Shown here: positions 11,681-23,881 of the stretch, piece after piece | How the letters are laid out: every line of letters begins with the position of its first letter | Position numbering within the stretch: the first letter of the stretch is position 1 | Assembly (NCBI GenBank): GCA_002964805.2 | Contig: PUDQ02000066.1 | Coordinates: forward strand, 620,001 to 684,000 | Length of the DNA: 64,000 nucleotides | Reading direction: 5' to 3' | DNA from: Trametes villosa | Lineage: Eukaryota; Basidiomycota; Agaricomycetes; Polyporales; Polyporaceae | Translations under genes and position numbers: made by a program | Notes under the pieces: model-generated | Told to the model about the DNA's origin: nothing | Databases searched by the model: none | What the model saw: only the letters and a program-made list of their open reading frames with translations

Positions 11681-12177
11681 AGAACATGTAGCCATATGTA
11701 CCATACCAGCAGTTTCCCGTGCCTTTGCCACGGGGCACTCGTCTTTCTCTATTTATGTGAGTCCCCCAATTGAACCCGGGAAACTGTGCAAGTGTAAAGT
11801 GCGCCCTAATAAACAACACTGTCCTCGGACGCGTTGTTAAGGTCGACAGTATTTGAACCACAAACCCGAGAATTATGTGTAGTGGTTGTAATCTATCGCC
11901 CGCTCCAAGTTTTCAGCCCGAGGTTGCTGTCTTACACTCCTTCAGTTATCTCATCCGAAACCCAGAGTATGTCGTGGGCCGTAGCAATGGGGCGTTTTCT
12001 GTATGCTCAGTCGGACCCAAGAACCTGTCGATTCAGAACTCGGGCCGCGCACACCATACTAACCCTATACTACTAGACTCGAAGGAGCGAGTGAGTGAGG
12101 CGCTCGACCCGCCGGTGGCGCTGATTATAAGATGACACTGTATCCCGGGTATTTCCTGCTCCCTCCATCTGTATGTA
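11681..12177. other. Intergenic spacer between convergent genes
   Basis: About 500 bp between the DAD2 stop and the stop of the SCY1-like gene on the other strand. Several short frames are present without family resemblance. Nothing else was recognised. Confidence 0.55.
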
Positions 12178-15100
12178 TCACGTCTTAGCCTTCTTCTGCT
12201 CCTTAAGTGCCGCAATACGCTGAGAGGATAGTCAGCCCGGATGACTGTGTACGGGTAAAGAACGGGTTCGTACCTGTCTCCTCTCCTCTTTCCGACGTGC
12301 CATCTCGGCCGCCTTCTCCTCCTTCGACATCCCGGACGTACTGTGCGCTGCAACTGGCGGTACAGCGTCAGCCTTACCACCATCCGAGGGCGTCGGCGAA
12401 CGCGCAATTGATGACGGCCGTGGACTAGCGAGTGGCGAGGAGACACCGACGCGAGAGCTGGAGGTGCGTGATGGCTGCGGGGCCAGAGTGGCCTGCGGAC
12501 TGCCCCACTCGCTCGACGAGTGCGACTTAGCGGGTGCCGGGCTCGTCCACGGATCAGGGGCCGACGTCGCCCCGATCGAGCCAAAGCCGAGCCCGCTATC
12601 TTGCACGCTTGGGGCGGGAGCGGTCTCGAATGCGCCTGCAGAAGAAGTCAGCAATCGTGCAGGCGAGGGCGAATAGCACAATGTATCTCACTCCAGTCGT
12701 CCTCGTCCGCGTTGACGTCCATCAGGTCATCAGTGCCCCAGGGGTTCGCGCCCTGCGTCTCGACCTCGGCGGCGGCCTCCTCTGCCCAGTCGGGGATGGC
12801 TGAGACGTGGGACGCCATCTTCGTCGCTCCCAGCTGCATGCCCTTGCTCCTGCTAGTTGCCGCGGCCGCAGACGCTGTGGTCAGTGAGCGTGTGGGCATG
12901 ACCCCGGGAGGAGAGAAGGTGGGCGTGAGCGGAGGCTGCGCGGCGGAGGCGAGCACGCTGCCGCTCAGGCTGAGGCCGTTTGCGCCCATCGGTACCGGTG
13001 CAGAAGTTGGGCGGTCAATGCCTGCTCCTGCCGCGGAAGCCATGGTGGTCTGGAGGTCGCCGGCGGCGAGCTGTGCAGAGGGTCAATCATGTCTGTCACA
13101 GAACAAGCGAACATTGGTCTCACTTTCTTGCCTATTGACGAGATGGCCCATCCTGCCAATGCGCCGGCTGCGCCTGCAGCACTGTTGACGAGCGTGTTTG
13201 ACGAGGCGTTGAGAGGCAGTACGGCCTGCACGCCGCCGGGCAGGCCTGGGATCTCTATTTCAGAGGCAGCGGTCTCGGGCTGCATGAACATGATTAATAT
13301 GTTCGGACTGTGATGTCAGAGAACATAACTGACCATCGCAGCCGCATGCTCCTCGATCTTCTTCATGAACAGCTCCATAGCCTTGAACGCCTGGTCTCGA
13401 ACCAACCTACCCACATCTAGTCAGCATATACCCATGTATGCACGCTCCCCTTCGCAAGCACGCACTTCTCCTTGTCAATCATCGTAAACGCCATGCTCGG
13501 GATGACCTTCGTCGCCATGTCCTCGACGTCGAAGCACTCGATCGTCGCCATGAACGCCATGAGGCCCGCGACGCGCGCGTGCACGAACGGGTCCTTGAGC
13601 GCGCGCGCGAACGCGGGCACGAGCACCTTCTTCTTCGTGTTGTACCCGAGCGAGGGCCCGAGGCGCCCGATGAGGATGCAGGTGTTCGTGCGGATCGACG
13701 CCTCCGGGTCGGCTTGCATGCGCGCGAGGTGCCGGAGGAGGTCGTTGTTCATGATGCGCTCGTTGAACTGCAAACAAACATGAGCTAAGCTGGAGTAAAC
13801 GCCAATATACGGTATGAACGGACCTTCTCAGAAAGAAGGATGATTGACTTGACTGTAGCCTCACGGATGAGCGCGACCGTGTCAGTGAACCCTGTTTGCT
13901 GTCTACAGGTTCAGCATCTCGTGCTAGGGGATGAACTATAGAGAACAAACCAAGTTCGGCCAAATCTTGTCTACGACCGTCTTCTTGTCGAGCTTATCGG
14001 CGTACTCGGGCAGATGGTCGAGCAGCGCCATCCGCGTCCCTCTATCCGGGCTGGTATACAGCTTCACCAGTTGCGTTAGGATGACGTTGGGATAATCTTC
14101 CGGCGGTACGTTCTTGCCAAACTGCAGCACCAGAGGTAAGATTGTCGCTGCGGAAGCACCGCCGAAGTCCAGAGCGGATATCAGTGCTGGCAAGACGCGG
14201 TAGGAGGCAAACTCTGTAGGGAACGAGGATGCGGATTCCTTCAGGGTCCTGTCCCAAGGTGAGTCTGCGGATGTGGATGCGAGAGCAGCTGGAGACCTAC
14301 TTCAGCAGGGAGGCTTTCTCTCCCTCGCTAGCAACGTTGAACCCGTCCAGCCCCGCGCATACCTTCACCAGCCGGTTGCTGGCAAAGAAGCCGGAGCCTT
14401 CCCCGGCGGTTTGCGACATCCCCAGCTCTAGGAAGTGAGCGGGCGATAACCGCGCTTTCGGGTTTGGGTTAAGGAGCTTCTTGTACGCAGGGAAAATCGT
14501 GGTGGGAATGGCGCCTCTTGAAGCCGCAGTGGGCGGAGGATGTGGGGGCTGCGCTGTCGCAGGGAGTCCCTGGTTCGCGTTGAAGGCAAAGTGGATGAGT
14601 AGGCCTAGTCCGTATGCGTCTGCAGCGGCGGGGGGTAGTCTGCGCAAATGTCAGTGTCTGTTTCAAGTTCTAAGTGGGCTTGATGCATTACTCCTTCAGA
14701 GCGGAGAAGCCTCCCTTCTTCACTTCCGGCGAGGAGAACGTCGATGCGTCCGGGAGCATCCCACCCAAGTTCTGGCGAGGGAATATATTCATTATTCGGC
14801 GGGCTAGCTCGATTGTACATACAACGTACATAGAGGACGGCGGCGTCGTCTTTCGGGTTGCTCAACACATCAAACCCGCCGAGCTTCCACTCTCCGGACG
14901 ACGAGATGAATATGGAATCCACGCGTACGTTACCGTGTGTGGACGAGGCCGATTCGTTCAAGAATGCCAGAGCAACCTGTGATCCATGTCAGGTGGTATC
15001 GTCAATATGAACTCGGTTAAGACGTACCGAAACACGATGCAGGCCCCAGACGAGCCACGCCTCCCGCTCTGAGGCAGCCTTCGCTTGCCACTCCTGGATC

Positions 15101-15497
15101 GCGGGTCCGAGCGGGCGCACGCGTTCTGTCATGATGTGGATGGTCGTGTCTGTCTCGACTACCTCCATGAACTTCAGCACGTCCGGATGCCGAATTGTTC
15201 GCAGCTTGCGGACGGCATTCTTAGCCAAAGGTAGGAGGTTCTTCTTCGCGGGTGTATTCGCCTCGAACTCAAATATGGACACAGGTGAGCCGTCCTCCTA
15301 CGGCAAGTCAGCTCTTCTAGCATCATCCAAGGGGATATATGCGCGACTCATACCCGCTTCGTGCCGTCGAACAGCGACCAGATTGTCCGGTTCTCGAAGG
15401 AAGTGACCTTGCTGCCCAGAGAAAACGGAAGCGTTAGCCCTGATTTCTGGACCAGAGAAGATACAGCCGCTGAGCCCAGAGTCCTCAGGTAGTCCAT
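12178..15497 (-). CDS. SCY1-like pseudokinase (Cex1/SCYL1 family)
   Basis: Cytoplasmic scaffold; family members act in Golgi-ER COPI traffic and in tRNA export (yeast Cex1). The protein starts MDYLRTLGSAAVSSLVQKSG, a typical SCYL1 start. An N-terminal kinase-like domain follows (about residues 30-330), but the catalytic residues are lost: the HRD site reads HGN (NESASSTHGNVRVDS) and the DFG site reads GGF (WKLGGFDVLS). The middle part is a HEAT-repeat array including FGKNVPPEDYPNV, RTNTCILIGRLG and ARVAGLMAFMAT. The C-terminal part is disordered, rich in Ser, Pro and Ala, with acidic DDW stretches. It ends in a charged coiled coil (MARRKEERRQ ... RIAALKEQKKAKT). About ten introns. The gene diverges from the neighbour at 15750. 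Confidence 0.93.
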
Positions 15498-15749
15498 ATT
15501 TGCAGATCCAGCGAGACTCCGAGCACAGAGGGAATATGGCCGAGAACGTCGGGGACAGTGCGCAAGATGAGTAGACGCTCCTGGACGTCGCGCGCGACAG
15601 GGATCAGCGGGCGCCTACGAGACAATAGACGCCCCAGGCGCGTGTTGGCACGCGCGCGTGGACAATTCTTGTTCTCTCCACACCATCCGCGACGACGTGC
15701 TCCCCCCTCTCGCCGCCCTGCAGTCGCGCTGCTCGTCGACGAAGGCGAC
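15498..15749. promoter_or_regulatory. Divergent promoter region, SCY1-like / membrane-anchored protein
   Basis: Only 252 bp separate the two divergent start codons, so both promoters and 5' UTRs must be packed here. No clear TATA box was found. The + strand frame of the right-hand gene stays open upstream of the chosen ATG, to 15558, so a longer N-terminus cannot be fully excluded. Confidence 0.45.
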
Positions 15750-18700
15750 ATGGACGCGTCTCCGCCAGCCTCTATACCCCGCCTGCGCATATCTCGCTTC
15801 TCTCCGCAGTCACATCACGAAAGCCTCACTCCGGTCGCTGGCCCGTCTCACAATCCCGACTTCCTGCACACTGACGACGACGACGAGGATGCGGAATCCA
15901 CGCCGCGTATGTCGACCTCTGCGATACCTGACAGGCAGTCACCACGAACCGGAACCACTCCGGGGCTGCCTGCGGATACCCCTGCCGCGCGCCTTCGCGC
16001 TCTGCTAGCCCGCGTCCCAAACACGCCGGATAGCGCGACGCCGCACGCCTCTTCATCTCGGCCACCTGTGCTACCTCCTACTTCTGAGCCTGACTCCGAC
16101 TTCGAACCACCATACTCTACCGTGACTACGTCAAGCATCGCGAGGGAGAGCCTCAAGGAACTCTTCTCGCGGGCGTTACGCGAACCTGGGAACACGCCAC
16201 GCAAGGGCAAGCAACGGCGAAACAGCATTGACGCGAGTGAAGTGGAGGCGAGCCCGCGTGTGGAGGAGGAGCGCGCGAAGTATCGATGGAAGAGGCGTAG
16301 TCTGAGCGACGAGGAGGCTGAGAAGTCTAGTGAGTGCTCATCAATAATGTCCCCTGGAACGGTAGACTATATCAGAGAACACGCGCTCAGCTCTTCTACG
16401 CTTCGGCATATCTTCTGAGTCCATCCTGGTCTCTTGAGCTATATGGCAGCATGACACTGTATCCGTGCGTCCAATTCTGCTCACCGGTCGGATGTGTCCT
16501 GCCGGTTGAGAGATGTGGTCTGTGGATAGAGTGTAATTGCTGGTCCACTGTATCTACCGCCGCTTGGGACGGTGGTATGAGCTTAAAGAGGTCTCTTCCC
16601 AACAGTCCCGTTCTGCTAGTGCTACTATTGCTCCTTGCTAACATGTCGCGTTTGTCGTAGAACTCGTCGAACCATCGGAGCGGTCCTTCCGTTCCTCCTC
16701 TGCTGCCTCCGCATTTGACGCGCTTCGACATCGACTGGATGGCTCAACCTCTGTTATGCCCACTCTGCCGCCCGAACGTACGTCCGCCATCCTTCCCAAA
16801 GCCAGGCTACGCTCTGAACTCCCGCCTAGAGATGGTCATGGACATGTCTATGCCACCCCCCAACTCGAGCATGGACACGGCTATGCCTCGAGGCTCATCC
16901 GGCGACCTATCCGGCACACCGCCCTTCGCGACCAGTACTCCTATGCGGACGTTCCAGATGTCCGCCCATCTCCATATGCAATCCAGTAAGTTCACAATAT
17001 GTTTGAGGAGCGCGTGGTGGCTAATTCCTGTAGACCTTCTTGAACAGGACTCTGAGATGCAGAAAGCGCTTCAAGGGATGGACAGCTACGATGCAGGCAC
17101 CCCAGCTCCCAGGCAGCGACACAATAGCACACCTGCGTTGAAGGACTCGACGGGCAGAGTGCCGCGACCTCCATTACAGGCCACATCGCCCGCACGCCCA
17201 CTCTCTTGGAGCTCCCACTCGAAGTCGCACTCCTTGAATAATCTGCCCCCTGTTGTTCGACGAGGCAGTGAAGACCTGGATGCCTCCTGTGCGTAGTTCA
17301 ACATCAACCGCTTGCTATTGTACTCAAAATCACGCACAGCCTCTCGCGCGAGTTCTTCTCTCTCGGGCGCTGACTGTGAGTTGCCGGTCGTCATGTGTTC
17401 GGGCGCGAGTTTAACACTTCGCAGATCAAGAGCGGCAAGATGAGGGCGTACGCGAGCGGCTGCATGAGCGCGAGCGCAAATGGAATTCGCCGGTCCCAAA
17501 ATCCCCAGCTCACCTAGCAAGGCAGGATCCGTCGCATCGCCACTCATGGGGATCCCCTAGTAACGGCCACACAAGCCCCGCACATCGACTGACACGGAAG
17601 GGCAGTGCTGCTTCCCTCGTCAGCACGGAAGATGGGCGGTCGTCGCGCGCAAGCTCCATCTCGTCACGGGCAGATCGTACGTGTGCCCTCTGTTTACATG
17701 TTCGTTTTGCTGAATGCAAGCCAGACGATGAGCGCGGCAAGTTCGTGGAACAAGAGCGCGCAAAGGAGCGGGAGAGAGAATGGAACAAGCCGCACCCGAA
17801 GCTGTCTCGATCGTCTTCGAGCCTGAGTCTCAACAAGAGCGGCGAGCGGATGCGCACGCAAAGCACGCCCACCCGGCCCGACTCTGCCGCGTCGTATTTG
17901 TCGCCAAACAGGCTGACGTTACACAGGCATGCTTCGTCGAACTCGCTTTCGAGTTCAAGTAGACCGAACTCCCCTGCCGGTTCTATATCTGGCCATAGCG
18001 TCGAGCTCGAGGTAGAACACGAGGTAGAACATATTCGCGAGCGCAACTGGAACTCGCCACACCCGAAGTGGAACGGCGCGCTCCACCATCGACGATCTTT
18101 GTCCCCCCTCCCCAAGTCTCCTGCTGGATCGCCTCCCCATACCGCGCCGCGCACCTCCACCACCACGCCCCGAAGTAGGACGAACAGCACAACACAGGCG
18201 GTCACACCGCGCAGTCGGACGAATAGTACCACGGGGGCGTTGACGCCCAACATCCCCTCCAGCAGCAAGTCAACGTTGAAGGAGAAGGAGAGGGCTCGGC
18301 CTATCTCCCCTCTTCTGCGCTCAACCGCTGACAACAAGCCGTCTCCTCGCACGCGCCCAAAATCCCCAATCGAGTCTCCTGCGCCAGAGAAGAGCGACGC
18401 TTCGCTCGCTGGATACAAGACCCACTTCGGATGGTCCTTCCCGCAGAAAAGGGCGCCGCTGCCGCCCCTCGAGCTCGACCAGGATTCCCCGCAGAAAACG
18501 CTGTCCCGCCCATCTAGCCGATCGTCTCTCGCGGCAACCCCGAGCCATATTCCGGTCCCCTCGCCTCGGAAAGGAGCCCACGATACCCCGTCTACTTCCA
18601 GTCTTTCGGAGCGCAAGAGAGGCCATAGGCGGAGCATGACGGAGTTTGCAGAGTCCAATGGCGCGATCCCCCCTCGGATTGCGGTCAGTGATGAGACTCA

Positions 18701-20753
18701 CGACGAGCTTCCGCCTGTGCCCATTGTCAACGGACACGACGACTTCTCTTCTGGTAAGTGCACTAAACGCATGTGTCAGGCTGTCGGGCTTGTGCTGACG
18801 ATATGACCTTTAGCGAGTGAAGCGAGCGGGGATGAATCGATGGGGGTGACAAGCACGCCGACGGTGAAGCTTGCTCCCCTACCCTCTTCTGAGCCGACGA
18901 CTACTCCTACCTCGAGACCACCAGAGAACGTCGTGAACGACGTTTCCCCTCAAGGGTCCGATGTCCATTCACAGTCGGACATGTCCTTGGTTTCTCCTCC
19001 ACCCACGCCTCCTCCTGCCTCAGAAACCCCGAACATGTTCTCGCTGCAGACGCCAACGCGGAGACCCCAGTTCAGTACCCCCAAAGCCGTCTTTGAGACG
19101 CCTCCGCCACCGCGTGGCATGCCGGATCTCCCTGGGCCGCCCTCTTCCGAGGACGAGGAAGACGATCACACCCCGATCATGCAGAGCAGGGACATACCAG
19201 GGGACTTGACTTCGCTGAAGACTCCGCGCCCGCCCGGCGCTTGGCTGGCTACTCCGGCGCCATCTCGACAGTCCACCAGGGAGCCCGTTGAGCGGGCTGG
19301 CTCTGCACCGCCTACCGAGCACAAGTCATCGAATTCGTCTGATAGTGGGCTCGCCACTCCACCGTCGACGCTGTCACGAGCGAACTCTCTCCCGCCACAG
19401 ACACCTGCACCGCCCGGGGGGTGGCTCAACACTCCCGCCCCGGATACCTCGGCGAGGCGGAAAGGGGTCTTGAAGGTCCGGTTTGATGTCGAGTCCGAGA
19501 CCGCATCTGAGGGCACCTTCGAGCGGCCTTCAGCGGACTCCAGCTTGGAGTCCAAGGTCCCCGCCAACGAGTCCAGTGGTGCGCCTTGGAGCATCGCTGC
19601 GCTGCAGAACGGTGATGCGTCGACATCTTCCGCGCCTGCTGACTCGTCCGCCGAACCCCCGCCTACACCACCCTCGTTGCGGGATCGGATACGACAGAAG
19701 TCGCCAAGCATTCGCGTTCTTGATGCGTACGGGAGGGAGCAAATTGAAACAGTGCCCGCTCCAACTGCGGTGCAGGAGCATGCCCCAGATATTGGTGACT
19801 CGTCGACAGATGCTCGTGCTGTGGTCTCTGCGACACCGAGGCGGGAGGCTCGGACTGCGTCTTCATCTACGCCGCGCAACCGGAGTGCGGTCCGGATGGT
19901 GGATGCTATGGGCCGGGAGATAGAGGAGGAGCCGGTCGTGGAGGAGGAGTCATTCGCAGACGTGCCACTGTCTCGTAGTGAGGCACTCTATCGCATGCGT
20001 GAGACCCTTGCGTCTATGGCGCAGGAGTTGAGCGACGCCGACAGGTGCGCCACCACACGTTTTGGCACGAGCCCATCGGCTAACCTTTTATGTAGGTCGA
20101 GCGACAAGACTGTGTTTGACGCGCGGTCATACGCCTCCCTGGAGGAGCGCTGCAGGTCTGCGCAGGCCGCTCGGAGCAAGATCACCAAGTCGCTGCAGAT
20201 GGTGCAGAACGCGGATGTCGAACTGAAGAGCAAGTACGCGCCCTTGCAGAAGATCAAGCAGAGCGTTTCTGTGGTATGTTTGCGCACTTAGTATCCGTGT
20301 AGCGCTTTACCGATAATCTTCGCAGTCTGATGCTCCCCGCCTTGGTTGGCGTCTCGTTATCTGCTTTGTCGTACTGCAACTCATCTTATTGGCGGTTATG
20401 TACCGGTATGTCACTGCCTTGGTGGTATCGTGGGACCGTCGAGCTCACGTCTCGTCTCCAGCTACTCCCGTGCACAAGCCCGGAAGATCTTCCTCACGAC
20501 ATATTACGATCCGTTCTACCCGGAGCTCTACCGTTACCTCGTGAAACCCGATACCACCCACTCCGCGATACCCTCATGCCCTCCATGGTCCGTTCTCTCC
20601 GTCTTCAGCAGCCTGCAGCGCGCCGGTTTCAAAGGCGTCGCTTCGGATGCGTGGACGAGCGCTACCTGCTCTATATCCTCCTACTTCCAGTCCTTCTGGT
20701 CCGACTTCAGCCACGCTCAAGCCCCGATCCCGCATTCATGGCCACCAACATGA
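15750..20753 (+). CDS. Large disordered protein with C-terminal transmembrane anchor
   Basis: I do not recognise a named family. The gene has about ten exons and encodes roughly 1,400 residues rich in Ser, Pro, Thr and Arg. Three copies of a motif W-N-x-P-x-P-K occur after arginine/glutamate-rich helices: KWNSPVPKSP near 17480, EWNKPHPKLS near 17780 and NWNSPHPKWN near 18050. Later come two copies of PPG(A/G)WL(A/N)TPAP (about 19230 and 19420), a tandem TPRSRTNSTT repeat (about 18170-18240) and two copies of R-x-x-DAxGRE (about 19720 and 19890). Near the C-terminus a single hydrophobic helix (LVICFVVLQLILLAVMY) is followed by about 90 residues starting YSRAQARKIF. This suggests an ER or nuclear-envelope tail anchor with a folded distal domain. 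Exons between 16330 and 17000 are the least certain; one intron there is about 330 bp unless a small exon was missed. Confidence 0.75.
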
Positions 20754-22133
20754 TATGAACACCATGCGATAGGACATCATCTATTTAAACATATTCCCTG
20801 CGCGTTAATTGCATATGAGTTAAGTTACAGCACGCTGATCGTCTCCTTGGTTCTTTCCCATGTTGTATACGCCTGTGTAGCGCCCCGCAATCTACATGCC
20901 GCAGCTTTACGGCCATCTTCCCTCGGTCTTCTCCTTCTGTGACCGTCGCGCCCCCGCTGTCCGAGGAGGCTGTATGTGTTCTCCGTCTCCTCTTCCGCTG
21001 CGGTGCTTGTTGTACGGCTGATCTGTGGGCTATTGTATGCAGCTGTCTTTGGGAAGAAACGCCGTAGGCAAGCAACTCTCCATTCCATCATTCGATGTAG
21101 TACTGACTAATGTTGTAGGTCGTTGGTTGTCGGCCGCGCTGGCTGTACGGCCGACTGCTTGCGACAAACACTTCTTGACACGGACAACGGGCATTGTGAG
21201 CTTCTCTATGTTTGTTATCCAGTCAACACGGCCATCGTGGTTACGACGTTATGCATGACCGGTCATACATGGGATGCAGTGGTCAGCGCTGTCACCCCGG
21301 AGTATGCCATCGGGGTCTATCGGAATCCAGCTGAATGCGACCTCAGGCCTCTGAATGGGACAACGACCGGTTTCGGGAGCGGGGCCAGTCCGGCCTACGG
21401 GAGCAGTAGACGACACGCAAAGACATCTGACATGAGCCGCTGTCGACACGGCGACACCTTGTTCACCTCTGGCGTCCACTGGGCGTTCATCCACAGGTGC
21501 AACGTATACGACTTGGCCTTCCTTGGCGTTCGACGTCGGACAACCCCCCTTCTGGTGTGTCGCCCACAAATACTACGCGCAGCACCTGCTGAATCCTTTC
21601 CAGTGCCACGACGCCCGCCGCTCTCCTGCGGAGGTCCAATGCGGGGCCGCGCCGCTCTGGGCGCTCCTAATCGCTGTGCCGCGGGGTATCGGCGCAGCTG
21701 ATCTGATCAGACAAACCGGAAACATGCACAAATCGGGCGCAGAATCTGAGGCGTCGCCCACCGCCTCCCGAAAACATCACCTGCACGCACCGCAACAAGC
21801 CTTCATGCCCTCGAGCGTGCGGACCGTCCGGCCACCTTCTCTGCATCGTCATCGCGACCCCGGCTTGACGACTGCGCGCGCGGAGAGCGGGATCAGAACA
21901 CGTCTCCGTCCGTCGGCCCATCACCGTGCAGCGCCTGCAGGCTGCGTGTGGGGACTCTCGAGTGGCGAGCCCGAGACGAGACGAAACTCGACCGCTGTGC
22001 CTTACGATATATCTACCACCCGCCGCGCTAACATGTGCTTCTCAACCTTCCCCGGAGCCGCCGCTAGTGCTGCTTCTCACATTTCTCCGTCGCACACCCA
22101 CACCACTGCGCACTTAAAGGACTCCCTCCCAAC
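20754..22133. other. 1.4 kb spacer with no supported gene
   Basis: The longest frame (about 21523-22149, + strand) has no family resemblance and no steady codon bias. A short intron-like segment at about 21065-21117 carries a ctgactaat element before ttgtag. The last 100 bp form the leader of the next gene. Nothing else was recognised. Confidence 0.5.
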
Positions 22134-23180
22134 ATGCCTGCTCTTGTAGAAACCATACCCCAGCTTCCTCCCCTTGCGCCACAAACACCATTCGGAACAG
22201 GTGCTGAACAGTATCCCTGGGAACGCCACTATCCTCCGAGCTCGTGGTCGACGTCGACACCTCCCGCAGACTTAAAGCGTTCGAAGTCTACATCACCCAA
22301 CGCGCGGTATCGTCCTCTCCCCGTCCCGCCCCTTCCAAGTTCGAGCACCCAGGGCGAAATCATCGTCCCACCTCCGAGGTCGCAGTCGCGCGCACATTCC
22401 CACTCGCGAAGCGGGTCACGCGTGCTCGCGTTTCCGTCGGCGTACTCAACCACAGAGCCCATCGTCATTTCTCCCCCCGTACGTTCTCACTCCAGAAGCG
22501 CCTCCGCTGCAGTCATGTCCAAACTTCCTCCACGACCTTCGCCGGCTGAGCCCGCTGTGCGCCCCCACACGCGCTCGAAGTCGCGTCCCCTACCCCTCCC
22601 ACTGCCACCGAAAGACGCGCTTTGGTTGGCTGACCTCGCCTTGGTGCGCTCGGAATCCCTCCCACTGCCTAGGCCGACACCGGCCTCAGCTCCTGCTGCA
22701 ACTCAACCCGTCCACCGCCACGCCAACCCATTGCCTCAGCAACCCGAGGCAGTCACACCCCTATCTGCGCCACCGCGGAAAGCCTCAGTCTCGCATTCAC
22801 ACACCTACCCGCGTGCCATGTTGGTAACAATCCACGCAGAGCACTCACAGCAACCACTCCCCCCGCTGAAGGAGCCTCGCCCGATCCTCGCCTCCGCTCC
22901 CATCCGCGCACCTACGCCTCCCAGGCCAAAGGTGCGACCCGGTCTCCCTGCAACCCCGCGGCGCCAAGACGACAACCGTGGTAGCGAGCGCGGACGCAGC
23001 ACGCAGACCGCGCCGGTCACGATTCGCGCGAGCCCTGGGCGGGGCCTGGAGCCGGCGCCGAGCGCATGGGCGAAGCAGTCTAGCGACGAGTACGCGCGGA
23101 AGTGGGTTCTGGAGAAGAAGGGGAAGCGCTTGACGCAGGATTCGATGGTCGTCGCTCAGCAGCTCCGGCTGTTGCGATGA
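22134..23180 (+). CDS. Proline/serine-rich disordered protein, single exon
   Basis: One uninterrupted frame of 348 codons. The protein starts MPALVETIPQLPPLAP and is dominated by Pro, Ser and Arg, including RSQSRAHSHSRSGSR, which resembles an RS-rich segment, and several LPLPRP and PPLP stretches that look like SH3 or WW ligands. No folded domain is seen until the last 35 residues, where WAKQSSDEYARKWVLEKKG forms a charged amphipathic helix that may be the functional core. An intronless gene is unusual here but fits a low-complexity protein. Function unknown; a cytoskeletal or signalling adaptor is only a guess from the proline motifs. Confidence 0.65.
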   Translation: MPALVETIPQLPPLAPQTPFGTGAEQYPWERHYPPSSWSTSTPPADLKRSKSTSPNARYRPLPVPPLPSSSTQGEIIVPPPRSQSRAHSHSRSGSRVLAFPSAYSTTEPIVISPPVRSHSRSASAAVMSKLPPRPSPAEPAVRPHTRSKSRPLPLPLPPKDALWLADLALVRSESLPLPRPTPASAPAATQPVHRHANPLPQQPEAVTPLSAPPRKASVSHSHTYPRAMLVTIHAEHSQQPLPPLKEPRPILASAPIRAPTPPRPKVRPGLPATPRRQDDNRGSERGRSTQTAPVTIRASPGRGLEPAPSAWAKQSSDEYARKWVLEKKGKRLTQDSMVVAQQLRLLR

Positions 23181-23881
23181 GCGTGTCGCGGCCTGCCAGT
23201 GCCAGGGCGCGCGGCGTGGGCGTGTGGTGGCCGCCTTCTCCGTCGCGCGGTCCCGCGGAGTCCCCGGAGTGTCGACCGAGGGTGACGCAGTTTGGCATGG
23301 CTAGAGCGGGAGCTGGAGGATTCTCGCCCCCGGGTTGTTGACGGCGCGTGGGTACTGCGTCAAGTTGTACGATTGCTGGTTTGTTTTTTTCGGGTCTGCT
23401 GTCCCTCCCACACCGCTCCTTCCTACCTTATTACACCATATCGCGCGCATCCTGATGCGACGCTTGTTTCGGAACATTGTCGTACGAATTTGTAGCAGTA
23501 ATCATCATGGAGGCCAACCCAGGCCCGATTCTCGAACACCAGGTTGGATGGCTGGATCTTCGCGATAAATGCACGACACGGATTGCGACATGGTGAAGGT
23601 CATACATTCTATACTGATGCAGCTACGCGTGAGGTGAACATTGGGAGCAGGTAAACGAATATCTAGCCCTCGACTGTGCTGCGTGTGGCAGGAGGCCGCG
23701 TTAAACATATCGTTTAAGCGCCCAAGGCGATATTACAGCGTGGGCGTCTAACACGCGTCCGAACTCGTTCGCGCCTGAGGCGCATTGTTCTTGTCTTCCA
23801 CCGCCATCATCCCCGCCCTGGCCACGCCCGCGTCGTCTGCCCACCATCTGTTTTTCATGACATAGCCTAACATACGACGCA
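23181..23881. other. 700 bp spacer, nothing recognised
   Basis: Holds the 3' end of the proline-rich gene and the promoter of the Med14 gene. Short frames only. The stretch at about 23375-23480 is comparatively AT-rich and may mark the 3' UTR. Confidence 0.5.

Noticed and set aside
15558..15749. N-terminal extension of the membrane-anchored protein
   Set aside because: The upstream frame is open but Arg-rich and overlaps the promoter of the divergent gene; the ATG at 15750 begins the Ser/Pro-rich composition of the rest.
17510..18658. 382-codon open frame on the minus strand inside the membrane-anchored protein gene
   Set aside because: Antisense shadow of biased codons; no family resemblance and no intron signals on that strand.
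21523..22149. 208-codon open frame on the + strand
   Set aside because: No family motif, no steady third-position bias, and it runs into the start of the next gene.
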